A stretch of DNA of 34,363 bases from Microbacterium sp. AK009. GTDB taxonomy: Bacteria; Actinomycetota; Actinomycetes; Actinomycetales; Microbacteriaceae. A model generated the notes under the pieces. That model searched no databases and was not told the DNA's origin. It saw nothing but the letters and a program-made list of their open reading frames with translations. Location of the stretch: positions 1 to 34,363 of the forward strand of contig NZ_JACCCG010000009.1 in the NCBI RefSeq assembly GCF_013410955.1. The letters run 5' to 3'. Made by a program: the position numbers and the translations under genes. Of the stretch, positions 18,125 to 26,695 are shown piece by piece. Numbering within the stretch: the first letter of the stretch is position 1; every line of letters begins with the position of its first letter.

Positions 18125-19782
18125 AGCATCGGCACCTTCAGCCCGCGCTCGGCAGCGACCTCGCGGGCGCGTTCGTAGCCGGCATCCACGTGTCGCATGA
18201 CGCCGGTTCCCGGGTCGTTCACGAGCACGCGAGCGAGCTTCTCTGCAGCGAGCGGCGTCCCGTCCGCGACGGTCACCTGTCCGGCGTGGATCGAACGCCC
18301 GATGCCCACCCCGCCGCCGTGGTGGATCGACACCCATGACGCCCCCGACGCGGTGTTCAGCAGGGCGTTCAGCAGCGGCCAGTCGGCGATCGCGTCCGAC
18401 CCGTCGGCCATCGCCTCGGTCTCGCGGTACGGCGAAGCGACGGAGCCGGCGTCGAGGTGGTCGCGCCCGATCACGATCGGCCCCGCGAGCTCGCCGGAGG
18501 CGACCATCTCGTTGAACCTCAGCCCGGCGAGGTGGCGCTCCTGGTAGCCGAGCCAGCAGATGCGCGCGGGGAGGCCTTCGAAGTGCACCGCGTCGCCGGC
18601 CTTATCGAGCCAGCGCACGAGCCCCGCATTCTCGGGGAACAGCGCCTTGACGGCCTCGTCGGTCTTGCGGATGTCCTCAGGGTCGCCCGACAGCGCCACC
18701 CAGCGGAACGGACCGCGCCCCTCGGCGAACTGCGGACGGATGTACGCCGGCACGAACCCGGGGAACGCGAAGGCCCGGTCGAAGCCGCCCAGCTGCGCCT
18801 CAGCACGGATCGAGTTGCCGTAGTCGAAGACCTCGGCACCGGCATCCTGGAAGCCGACCATCGCCGCCACCTGCGCCGCCATCGATTCCCGCGCCCGCCG
18901 CGTGAACTCCGCCGGGTCGCGCTCGGCCTCGACGTGCCAGTTTTCGACGGAGACGCCGACGGGGAGGTACGACAGCGGGTCGTGCGCGCTGGTCTGGTCG
19001 GTGACGATGTCGATCGGGGTCCCGCGACGCAGCAGCTCGGGGAACACCTCCGCCGCGTTCCCCACCACGCCTACCGACAGCGCCTCGCCGGCGGCGCGCG
19101 CCGCGACGACCCGGGCGACGGCGGCGTCGAGATCGGTCGTGTACTCGTCGAGGTAGCCGTGCGCCGCGCGGCGCGCCAGGCGCGTTTCGTCGACGTCGAC
19201 GATCAGCACCGCTCCCCCGTTGAGCGTCACCGCGAGCGGCTGCGCGCCGCCCATGCCGCCGCATCCGCCGGTCAGGGTCAACGTGCCGGCGAGGTCGTCG
19301 CGGCCCAACGACCGCGCGACGGCGGCGAAGGTCTCGTACGTCCCCTGCAGGATGCCCTGCGTGCCGATGTAGATCCACGACCCCGCCGTCATCTGGCCGT
19401 ACATCGTGAGGCCCAGGTGCTCCAGGCGGCGGAACTCGGGCCAGGTCGCCCAATCGCCGACGAGGTTCGAGTTGGCGATGAGCACGCGGGGCGCCCACTC
19501 GTGGGTCCGGAAGACGCCCACCGGCTTTCCCGACTGCACGAGGAGCGTCTCGTCCGGCTCGAGCTCGTCGAGCGTGCGGACGATCGCGTCGTACGCCTCC
19601 CACGTCCGCGCAGCCTTGCCGGTGCCGCCGTACACGACGAGGTCGTCGGGGCGCTCGGCGACCTCGGGGTCGAGATTGTTCATGAGCATGCGCTTGGCAG
19701 CCTCGGCTCCCCAGCTCTTCGCGCTCTTCTCACCGCCTCGGGGCGCGTGGATCACACGGGCAGGGGCATGGACGTCGGTCAT
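18121..19782 (-). CDS. hutU: Urocanate hydratase
   Basis: A 553-residue enzyme of normal urocanase length that converts urocanate to imidazolone propionate with tightly bound NAD. Conserved regions include [21 protein letters not shown] near residue 35, [31 protein letters not shown] near 170 (dinucleotide-binding loop), and [19 protein letters not shown] near the C-terminus. It overlaps hutH (ATGA at 19779-19782) and hutI (GTGA at 18121-18124) by 4 bp each, so the three genes are translationally coupled. Confidence 0.97.
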   Translation of the reverse strand: MTDVHAPARVIHAPRGGEKSAKSWGAEAAKRMLMNNLDPEVAERPDDLVVYGGTGKAARTWEAYDAIVRTLDELEPDETLLVQSGKPVGVFRTHEWAPRVLIANSNLVGDWATWPEFRRLEHLGLTMYGQMTAGSWIYIGTQGILQGTYETFAAVARSLGRDDLAGTLTLTGGCGGMGGAQPLAVTLNGGAVLIVDVDETRLARRAAHGYLDEYTTDLDAAVARVVAARAAGEALSVGVVGNAAEVFPELLRRGTPIDIVTDQTSAHDPLSYLPVGVSVENWHVEAERDPAEFTRRARESMAAQVAAMVGFQDAGAEVFDYGNSIRAEAQLGGFDRAFAFPGFVPAYIRPQFAEGRGPFRWVALSGDPEDIRKTDEAVKALFPENAGLVRWLDKAGDAVHFEGLPARICWLGYQERHLAGLRFNEMVASGELAGPIVIGRDHLDAGSVASPYRETEAMADGSDAIADWPLLNALLNTASGASWVSIHHGGGVGIGRSIHAGQVTVADGTPLAAEKLARVLVNDPGTGVMRHVDAGYERAREVAAERGLKVPML

Positions 19783-21353
19783 GAGTCCTCCTTGAGTGGG
19801 GCGAACGAGAGTGCGGATGCCGCGGCGCGAGCGACGGCGCCGGTGACGACGAACTCGGTCACGGCCTGGATCTCGGGCGAGAGGAACCGATCCGGACCAG
19901 GCCCCCCGGACACATCCCGCACGAGGTCGGCGACCGCGCCGGTCGACGGCGCGGGTTCAAGAGGCGCACGCAGCTGCTGCGCCCGCACCCCGACCATCAC
20001 CTCGATCGCCAGCACGCGCGCAAGACCATCGAGCGCGCGGCGGAGTTTGCGCCCCGCCGCCCACCCCATCGACACGTGGTCCTCCTGCATCGCCGAGGAC
20101 GGGATCGAGTCCACCGAGGCGGGAGCGGCGAGGCGCTTGAGCTCCGACACGATTCCGGCAGCCGCGTACTGGGCGATCATGAAACCCGAGTCGACCCCCG
20201 GCTCGTCGGCGAGGAAGGGCGGCAGGCCGTGGTTGCGCGCCACGTCGAGCGCACGGTCGGTGCGCCGCTCCGAGATCGACGCCACGTCGGCGACGGCGAT
20301 GGCGAGGAAGTCCAGCACGTAGCCGATCGGTGCGCCGTGGAAGTTACCGTTCGATTCCACCCGGCCGTCCGGTGTCACGACGGGATTGTCGATCGCGGCG
20401 GCCAGTTCGCGCGCGGCGACGGTCGAGGCGTGGGCGAGGGTGTCGCGGGCGGCGCCGTGCACCTGAGGGCTGCACCGCAGGGAGTACGCATCCTGCACGC
20501 GCGTGCACACCTCGGGGTCGCGGTGACTGGCGACGATGCCCGACCCGGCGAGGAGGGAGCGCAGGTGCGCGGCCGCATCCCGCTGACCCGGGTGGGGCCG
20601 CAGCGCCATGAGGTCGGCAGCGAACACGGCATCGGTGCCGAGCTGGCTCTCGATCGAGAGCGCCGCGGCCACGTCGGCGGTGTCGAGGAGCATCTCGAAG
20701 TCGTGGGCGGCGAGGAGGAGCATCCCCAGCATCCCGTCGGTGCCGTTGATGAGGGCCAGGCCCTCCTTCTCCTCGAGGACGAGAGGGGTGAGGGATGCCG
20801 CGGCGAGCGCGTCGTGCGCGCTGACGACGTCGCCGCCGGGCACCCGCACGTCGCCTTCCCCCATCGCCGCGAGCGCGATGTGGGCGAGTGGTGCGAGATC
20901 GCCCGAGCACCCGAGGGATCCGTACTCGCGCACGACCGGGGTGATTCCGGCGTTCAGCATGTCCGCGTACATCTCCACGACCTCGGCGCGCACCCCCGTG
21001 CGTCCCGAGGCGAGGGTCTGGAGACGGAGGAGCTGGAGGGCCCTCACCACCTCCCGCTCGACCTCGGCACCCGTCCCCGCAGCGTGCGAGCGGATGAGGC
21101 TCGCCTGCAGCTGACGTCGTCGCTCGGGGGCGATGAAGGTGGTCGCGAGCGCGCCGAAGCCCGTCGAGATGCCGTAGTGGGGGCGGGGGTTGTCGGCGAG
21201 GCTCTCGATGAGCGCTCGCGTCTCGCGCACCTGCGCGAGAGCCGCGGCGGACACCCGGACGGCCGCATCGTGACGGGCGACGGCGACGACACCGGCCAGG
21301 GTGAGGGGTCGATCGCCGACGGACACCTTCGTGGCCGAGAGGAGTGAGGACAT
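19779..21353 (-). CDS. hutH: Histidine ammonia-lyase
   Basis: A 524-residue enzyme that deaminates histidine to urocanate. The MIO cofactor triad normally arises from Ala-Ser-Gly; here the motif is [14 protein letters not shown] with Cys-Ser-Gly at 149-151. The catalytic Tyr sits in [10 protein letters not shown] near residue 60, and later conserved blocks are [24 protein letters not shown] and [15 protein letters not shown] 21353 has GAGGAGTG about 10 bases upstream. It is first in hutHUI and divergent from the IclR gene, with an inverted repeat between them. Confidence 0.96.
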   Translation of the reverse strand: MSSLLSATKVSVGDRPLTLAGVVAVARHDAAVRVSAAALAQVRETRALIESLADNPRPHYGISTGFGALATTFIAPERRRQLQASLIRSHAAGTGAEVEREVVRALQLLRLQTLASGRTGVRAEVVEMYADMLNAGITPVVREYGSLGCSGDLAPLAHIALAAMGEGDVRVPGGDVVSAHDALAAASLTPLVLEEKEGLALINGTDGMLGMLLLAAHDFEMLLDTADVAAALSIESQLGTDAVFAADLMALRPHPGQRDAAAHLRSLLAGSGIVASHRDPEVCTRVQDAYSLRCSPQVHGAARDTLAHASTVAARELAAAIDNPVVTPDGRVESNGNFHGAPIGYVLDFLAIAVADVASISERRTDRALDVARNHGLPPFLADEPGVDSGFMIAQYAAAGIVSELKRLAAPASVDSIPSSAMQEDHVSMGWAAGRKLRRALDGLARVLAIEVMVGVRAQQLRAPLEPAPSTGAVADLVRDVSGGPGPDRFLSPEIQAVTEFVVTGAVARAAASALSFAPLKEDS

Positions 21354-21359
21354 GTCTCG

Positions 21360-21384
21360 ATTGCACTCCTCGACATCGTGCAAT
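21360..21384. promoter_or_regulatory. Inverted repeat operator candidate between hutH and IclR gene
   Basis: ATTGCA (21360-21365) and TGCAAT (21379-21384) form a perfect inverted repeat with a 13-base spacer. It lies in the 58-bp divergent spacer, overlaps the hutH leader, and is the best candidate site for the adjacent IclR regulator. Confidence 0.5.
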
Positions 21385-21411
21385 GCCAGGCCCGCGTGGC
21401 ATCCTGTGTCT

Positions 21412-22206
21412 GTGATCTCAGACAGCAGTGCCGTTCGGGAGAGAGCCGCCGGGGATAGGCCGCAGGTGCCCGCTGCCGACCAGACGCTCCGGATCCTGTC
21501 GCATCTCGCCCGGCAGCGCGGGCCGGTGCCTGCCCGCACGATCGCCGACGCCCTCGCCCTTCCGCGCTCGACGGTGTACCACCTGCTGACGACCCTCGAG
21601 CGCCGCGGCTTCGTCGTGCACCTCGCCGCCGAGCAGCGCTGGGGGCTGGGGATCGCCGCCTTCGAGCTCGGCGGCGGCTATGCGCGCCAGCAGCCGCTCG
21701 CGCGACTGGGACGCCCGCTCGTGGCCGCTCTCGCCGACCGTCTCGGCGAGAGCACGCACCTGGCGGTGATGAGCGGCCGCGACGTGCTGTACCTCGTGGA
21801 GGAGCGCGCGCCCGGCCGCCCGACGCTCGTGACGGACGTCGGGGTGCGCCTTCCCGCGCACCTCACGGCGACCGGTCGCGCGATGCTCGCGGCCCTTCCC
21901 CCCGCCCAGGTCCGGGCCCTGTTTCCCGATGCGTCGGCGTTCGCCGATCGCACCGGTCGCGGGCCCCGGCGCCTGAGCGAGCTTCGGCGGATCCTCCGCG
22001 ACGTCCGCGCGGCCGGTGTCGCCGAGGAGCACGGCGAGGTGACGCTCGGATTCCGGTCGGTCGCCGCCGTCGTGGTGGATCACGCCGGGTGGCCCGCGGC
22101 GGCGGTGGCGGCAACCTGGGCCGAAGAGGCGACGCCTCGGCATCCCGACGTCGCTGCGCTCGTGCGTGAGACGGCCGGGGTCCTCGCGCGACGGATCGGC
22201 GGGTGA
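21412..22206 (+). CDS. IclR family transcriptional regulator of the hut operon
   Basis: A 264-residue regulator. An N-terminal winged HTH (QTLRILSHLARQRGPVPARTIADALALPRSTVYHLLTTLERRGFV, about 22-66) precedes the C-terminal IclR effector domain (HLAVMSGRDVLYLVEE, LPAHLTATGRAMLAALP, GVAEEHGEVTLGFRSVAAVV). It probably senses histidine or urocanate and controls the divergent hutHUI; the ligand is inferred from position. GTG 21412 or the in-frame GTG 21406 may be the start, and no strong ribosome site separates them. Confidence 0.88.
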   Translation: MISDSSAVRERAAGDRPQVPAADQTLRILSHLARQRGPVPARTIADALALPRSTVYHLLTTLERRGFVVHLAAEQRWGLGIAAFELGGGYARQQPLARLGRPLVAALADRLGESTHLAVMSGRDVLYLVEERAPGRPTLVTDVGVRLPAHLTATGRAMLAALPPAQVRALFPDASAFADRTGRGPRRLSELRRILRDVRAAGVAEEHGEVTLGFRSVAAVVVDHAGWPAAAVAATWAEEATPRHPDVAALVRETAGVLARRIGG

Positions 22207-22209
22207 AGG

Positions 22210-23223
22210 TCAGCGGACCACGAGGCGCGGCTCGACGAGCATCCGCTCAGGAGGACCCTCGCCGCCGACGATGCGGCGCCCGGTGTCATCGGTGAGGAGG
22301 TCGAGCACCGCACCGGCCACGAGCTCGGGCGCCTGCTCGACGCTCGAGAGCCCAAGCGCCTCGGCGACCGGAGTGTTGTCGAAGCCGATGAGCCCGATCC
22401 CGCTCGCGCCAGTGTCGACGGCGGCCAAGTGCGCTCCGACGGCGAGTGCGTCACTCACGCACACCACCGCATCGACCCCGTCGCGCACCATCGGATCGGC
22501 GAACGCCTGAGCCATCACGCTGCGGGCCTCCGCCACGCTGTCGGGCGCGCGGAAGACCGGACCGGCGAGCCCCGAGGCCCGCATCGCCTCGCGCCATCCG
22601 CGTTCCCGGTCATCGCCGGTGCCCGCATCGGGCGGCCAGCCGAGCCACGCGACACGGGATCCCCAGGCCTCGACCGCGTGCCTCGTCGCGGCCCGGGTGC
22701 CGGCCGCCCCGTCGACGTCGACCCACGAGTGCCCGGATTCCCACACGTCGCCGCCGCCCCAGGGCCGCCCGAAGGCGGCGTAGGGAAGCCCCCGACCGTC
22801 CAGCCACCCCGTCCGCGGATCGCCGTAGGCCGTACCGGTGATCACCGCCGCATCGATCTCGCCGCCGTCGATCAGATCGCTGAGCCGCGCGATCTCCTCG
22901 TCTCGGCTGCGCGCGCTGTAGATGAGCACTCGGAGCGCCCGCTCGTTGGCGTTCTCGGTCAGGGCGTGGATGAAGCGGTCGAGGATGACCCCGGAGATCC
23001 CGCCGCTGAACGGATCGATGTGCACGCCGATGGTCGAGCTCCGCCGGGTGCGGAGACTCCGCGCGGCCACGTGAGGCCGGTAGGCGAGCTCGTCGATCGC
23101 ACGCTGGACGCGTACCCGGGTCTCCTCCCGCACGATCGCGGGGGTGTTGATCACGTTCGAGACCGTCTGACGCGACACCCCCGCGCGACGGGCGACGTCT
23201 TCGACGGTCGGTGCCTTCGCCAT
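22210..23223 (-). CDS. LacI family transcriptional regulator
   Basis: A 337-residue repressor. The N-terminal LacI HTH is TVEDVARRAGVSRQTVSNVI with hinge helix RVQRAIDELAYRPHVAARSLR. A periplasmic-binding-protein-like sugar domain follows (IGVHIDPFSGGI, then VDAVVCVSDALAVGAH and GIGLIGFDNTPVAEALGLSSVEQ). ATG 23223 has a GGGCGGAGG ribosome site and starts directly at the HTH. It is divergent from the sugar ABC operon, whose promoter region holds matching palindromes, so it is very likely the operon's sugar-responsive repressor. Confidence 0.93.
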   Translation of the reverse strand: MAKAPTVEDVARRAGVSRQTVSNVINTPAIVREETRVRVQRAIDELAYRPHVAARSLRTRRSSTIGVHIDPFSGGISGVILDRFIHALTENANERALRVLIYSARSRDEEIARLSDLIDGGEIDAAVITGTAYGDPRTGWLDGRGLPYAAFGRPWGGGDVWESGHSWVDVDGAAGTRAATRHAVEAWGSRVAWLGWPPDAGTGDDRERGWREAMRASGLAGPVFRAPDSVAEARSVMAQAFADPMVRDGVDAVVCVSDALAVGAHLAAVDTGASGIGLIGFDNTPVAEALGLSSVEQAPELVAGAVLDLLTDDTGRRIVGGEGPPERMLVEPRLVVR

Positions 23224-23257
23224 CCTCCGCCCCCCTGTGGTCTGGACAACACGGATG

Positions 23258-23274
23258 TGAACGATCAAATCGTT
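23258..23274. promoter_or_regulatory. LacI-type operator 1
   Basis: AACGAT-CAA-ATCGTT (23260-23274) is a perfect palindrome within the LacI leader. The 13-mer TGAACGATCAAAT (23258-23270) recurs inverted at 23355-23367, indicating one protein binds both. The site is placed to give autoregulation. Confidence 0.65.
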
Positions 23275-23343
23275 ACCTGAGCGTAGCCGTCCGTCGTTGA
23301 CACGCGAAAGAGCCGGGCCGTAGTCTTCCAGCGACACCGAATT

Positions 23344-23367
23344 TGAACGTTCATATTTGATCGTTCA
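23344..23367. promoter_or_regulatory. LacI-type operator 2
   Basis: A perfect palindrome TGAACGTTCA (23344-23353) is followed at once by ATTTGATCGTTCA (23355-23367), the inverted copy of the operator 1 core. It lies about 60-80 bp before the binding-protein start, where it could block the operon promoter. Confidence 0.65.
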
Positions 23368-23422
23368 TACACCCCCGGATCACCCGAACGGTGTCGCGAC
23401 TTCATTCAAAGGAGAGGGAGAT

Positions 23423-24682
23423 ATGACACGCAGGAAGTTGCGCGCCGCATTCGGCGCGGGAGCGATCCTCACCGCCGGCGCCCTGGTGCTGACCGGATGC
23501 GGCGGCGGAAGCTTCGATGACGGCGGCGGCGGTGGCGCCGCTGCCGACGGAGAGCTGACCTCGTCCGACGACGCCATCAGCGTCCTCATCGCCTCCAGCG
23601 GCGAGGCCGAGGCCACCGCCGTCGAGGAAGCGGTCGCCGCGTGGTCGGCCGAATCCGGCGTCGACGCGAGCGTCGAGATCGCCAGCGACCTCAACCAGCA
23701 GCTCGCCCAGGGCTTCGCCGCGGGGTCGCCGCCGGACCTGTTCTACCTCTCGCCCGACGCCCTCGCCGGCTACGCCGACAACGGCTCGCTGCGGGCGTAC
23801 GGCGACGAGCTCTCCAACGCCGGTGACTTCTACGCGCCGCTGGTGGACAACTTCACCTACGAGGACGAGTTCTACTGCGCTCCGAAGGACTTCTCGACCC
23901 TGGCGCTCATCATCAACACCGACCTGTGGGAGGCCGCAGGGCTCACCGAGGACGACGTGCCCACCACGTGGGAGGAGCTCGCCACGGTCAGCCAGACGCT
24001 CACCACCGGCGGCGTCACGGGTCTCGCCTTCGGCCCCGAGGTCCAGCGCGTCGGCGCCTTCATGGCGCAGGCCGGCGGCGGTCTTGTGACCGACGGCGCG
24101 GCGACGGCCAACAGCCCCGAGAACGTCGAGGCACTCGAGTACGTCAAGACCAACCTCGAGGGCGGCAACTTCGCCTACGCCACCGACATCGGCGCCGGCT
24201 GGGGCGGCGAGGCGTTCGGCCTCGGCTCCGCCGCGATGGTGATCGAGGGCAACTGGATCGAGGGCGCCCTCCGCAACGACTACCCCGACGTGAACTACCT
24301 CGTCGCCCAGCTTCCCGAGGGCCCGGGCGGCCCCGGAACGCTGCAGTTCACCAACTGCTGGGGCATGGCCGCCGACAGCCCCAACCAGCAGGCCGCGCTC
24401 GAACTGGTGGAGTACCTGACCGCCTCCGAGCAGCAGCTGGCCTTCTCCGAGGCGTTCGGCATCATGCCGTCGCTGGAGACCACCGCCGACGCGTGGCGCG
24501 AGGCCAACCCCGACCTCGCCGCCTTCATCGACGGTGCGGAGTACGCGCAGTTCCTGCCGACGCAGGCCGACGCGGCCGCGGTCATCACCGACTTCAACGC
24601 GCAGCTGGAGTCGCTGGCCGAGTCCGACCCGACGACCATCCTCGACTCGGTGCAGGGCAACCTCGAGGCCGTGGTCGGTTGA
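23423..24682 (+). CDS. Sugar ABC transporter substrate-binding lipoprotein
   Basis: A 419-residue cluster B extracellular binding protein (MalE/UgpB type). The signal peptide has a basic start (MTRRKLR), a hydrophobic core and lipobox LTGC with the lipidated Cys at residue 26, followed by a Gly/Asp-rich linker. The fold region includes PDLFYLSPDALAGYADNGSL, ALIINTDLWEAAGL, TTWEEL, AAMVIEGNWIEG and LQFTNCWGMAADSPNQQAA, typical of oligosaccharide binders. ATG 23423 follows AGGAGAGGGAG. It delivers a carbohydrate to the two permeases that follow; the identity of the sugar is not visible. Confidence 0.93.
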   Translation: MTRRKLRAAFGAGAILTAGALVLTGCGGGSFDDGGGGGAAADGELTSSDDAISVLIASSGEAEATAVEEAVAAWSAESGVDASVEIASDLNQQLAQGFAAGSPPDLFYLSPDALAGYADNGSLRAYGDELSNAGDFYAPLVDNFTYEDEFYCAPKDFSTLALIINTDLWEAAGLTEDDVPTTWEELATVSQTLTTGGVTGLAFGPEVQRVGAFMAQAGGGLVTDGAATANSPENVEALEYVKTNLEGGNFAYATDIGAGWGGEAFGLGSAAMVIEGNWIEGALRNDYPDVNYLVAQLPEGPGGPGTLQFTNCWGMAADSPNQQAALELVEYLTASEQQLAFSEAFGIMPSLETTADAWREANPDLAAFIDGAEYAQFLPTQADAAAVITDFNAQLESLAESDPTTILDSVQGNLEAVVG

Positions 24683-24683
24683 C

Positions 24684-25781
24684 ATGACCGCCACGGTCAC
24701 CACCCCCCGCGCCGGATCCCGGAACACCGGGATCCGGCGCGGGGAGGCCGCCGCGGGGTGGGTGTTCGTCCTCCCCGTCATCCTGATCCTGGGGCTGTTC
24801 CTCCTGATCCCCGTGCTGATGGCGCTCTGGGTGAGCTTCTCGGACTGGGCGGGGCGGGGAAGCCCCCTGTCGGGAACGGTCAACTTCGTCGGTCTGGAGA
24901 ACTACGCCGCGGTGACCACCGGCGGCGGGCTCGCCGAACGCGACTTCGGGATCTCCCTTCGCAACATCGCCTGGTACGTCCTGCTCGTCGTGCCGCTCCA
25001 GACCGCACTGTCGCTCTTCCTCGCCGTGCTGGTCAACCGTGCGGTGCTGCGCGGGCGCGGTTTCTTCCGCACCGCGTTCTACTTCCCCTCGGTCACCTCC
25101 TCGGTGGCCATCACGATCCTCTGGCTGTTCCTGTTCTCCCAGACCGGTGTGGTCAACGCCGTCCTCGCCTGGATCGGGATCACCGGGCCCAACTGGTTCC
25201 AGGAGCCGAGCGGCATCGTCCACAACGCCCTCGCAGGACTCGGGATCACGAGCGGTCCGGAAGCGCTCACCCAGACCGACGTGCTGGGCGTGAGCCTGTG
25301 GGAATGGCTCGCCGGACCCTCCGTCGCCCTGTCGGCCTTCATCCTCATGGCGGTCTTCACCACCAGCGGCACCTTCATGCTGCTCTTCATCGCGGCCCTG
25401 CAGAATGTCGGCGGCGAGCTCGGCGAGGCCGGGATGATGGACGGCGCCAACGGCTGGCAGCGGTTCTGGCACATCACCCTCCCGCAGCTGCGCCCCACGA
25501 TCTTCACGGTCGTGACCCTCGGGGTCATCGGCGGCTGGCAGGTCTTCGACCAGATCTACACCGGCACCGAAGGCGGTCCGGCGAAGACCACCGTCACCCC
25601 CGCCTACCTGTCCTACGAGGCCGCGTTCACCCGTCAGGAGTGGGGCGAGGGGTCGGCGATCGCCTTCCTGCTCTTCCTCATCATCATCTTCTTCACGCTC
25701 ATCCAGCGCTGGGTGCTGCGTGAACGCGGGGTCTCCAAGCGACGCGCCGCGCGCTACGAAGTGAAGGGAGGCAGGTCATGA
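24684..25781 (+). CDS. Sugar ABC transporter permease, MalF type
   Basis: A 365-residue inner-membrane protein. It has a short basic cytoplasmic N-terminus, a first helix (GWVFVLPVILILGLFLLIPVLMALWVSFSDW), a periplasmic loop and five further helices. The ATPase-contact EAA loop is GELGEAGMMDGANGWQRFWHITLPQLRPT near residue 245. ATG 24684 lies just past the binding-protein stop, and the next permease overlaps it by 4 bp. No ATP-binding gene is in the cluster, so a shared MsiK-like ATPase is likely used, as is common in actinobacteria. Confidence 0.92.
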   Translation: MTATVTTPRAGSRNTGIRRGEAAAGWVFVLPVILILGLFLLIPVLMALWVSFSDWAGRGSPLSGTVNFVGLENYAAVTTGGGLAERDFGISLRNIAWYVLLVVPLQTALSLFLAVLVNRAVLRGRGFFRTAFYFPSVTSSVAITILWLFLFSQTGVVNAVLAWIGITGPNWFQEPSGIVHNALAGLGITSGPEALTQTDVLGVSLWEWLAGPSVALSAFILMAVFTTSGTFMLLFIAALQNVGGELGEAGMMDGANGWQRFWHITLPQLRPTIFTVVTLGVIGGWQVFDQIYTGTEGGPAKTTVTPAYLSYEAAFTRQEWGEGSAIAFLLFLIIIFFTLIQRWVLRERGVSKRRAARYEVKGGRS

Positions 25782-26695
25782 GCGAGACACTTCCGCCGCA
25801 GGCGAAGGTCGCGCAGGTCGATCCCGATCGGTCCACAGCCGCGCCCCGCGCCCGCCGCAACGGCCTCTCCCGCCGGGTGAGCGGACAGATCTTCCTCTAC
25901 GCGCTGCTGGTGATCCTCGCGATCATCTACATCTTCCCGTTCCTGGTGCAGGTCGCGACGTCCTTCAAGACCGACTCCGAGGCGGCGAGCAACGCGCTCT
26001 CGCTCATCCCGCAGACGGTGACGTTCGCGGCGTACGAGGCCCTCTTCGGTCGGAGCGACTTCCCGCTCTGGTTCGTCAACTCCACGATCGTCACGGTCGT
26101 GGTGACGCTCGGCCGGGTGTTCTTCGTGTCCCTCGCCGGGTACGCCCTCGCCCGCTTGCACTTCCGCGGCCGGGGAGCGATCTTCGCGCTCGTCGTGGGT
26201 GTGATGGCGGTGCCGGCGGTGGTGCTCCTCATCCCGAAGTTCCTCGTGCTGAACCAGATCGGCATCTACGACACCTATGCGGCGATGATCCTGCCGCTCC
26301 TCGTCGATGCCGCCGGGGTCTTCATCATGAAGAACTTCTTCGAGTCCATCCCGGTCTCGGTCGAAGAGCAGGCACGCATCGACGGCGCAGGAGCTTTCCG
26401 GGTGTTCTGGTCGGTGGTGCTCCCGATGGCGCGCCCCGCCCTCATCACGATCGTCATCCTGTCGTTCCAGGGGTCGTGGAACGAGCTCAGCCACTTCATC
26501 GTCGCCACCCAGTCGCCCGAGCTCACCACGCTCACCAAGGGCGTCGCGTCGCTGGCATCCGGTCAGCTCAGTCAGGGTACGCAGTACCCGATCAAGCTCG
26601 CCGCGGCGCTGATCATGACGATCCCGGTGGCCGTGCTGTTCTTCATCTTCCAAAAGCGCATCATGAACACCAGCGAAGGAGCCGTCAAAGGATGA
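25778..26695 (+). CDS. Sugar ABC transporter permease, MalG type
   Basis: A 305-residue partner permease. The first helix (IFLYALLVILAIIYIFPFLVQVATSFK) is followed by the typical NSTIVTVVVTLGRVFFVSLAGYALARLHF block. The EAA loop is SVEEQARIDGAGAFRVFWSVVLPMARPA near 205, and the C-terminal helix precedes FQKRIMNTSEGAVKG. Overlaps of ATGA with the previous permease and with the following debranching-type gene show tight coupling. Confidence 0.93.
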   Translation: MSETLPPQAKVAQVDPDRSTAAPRARRNGLSRRVSGQIFLYALLVILAIIYIFPFLVQVATSFKTDSEAASNALSLIPQTVTFAAYEALFGRSDFPLWFVNSTIVTVVVTLGRVFFVSLAGYALARLHFRGRGAIFALVVGVMAVPAVVLLIPKFLVLNQIGIYDTYAAMILPLLVDAAGVFIMKNFFESIPVSVEEQARIDGAGAFRVFWSVVLPMARPALITIVILSFQGSWNELSHFIVATQSPELTTLTKGVASLASGQLSQGTQYPIKLAAALIMTIPVAVLFFIFQKRIMNTSEGAVKG

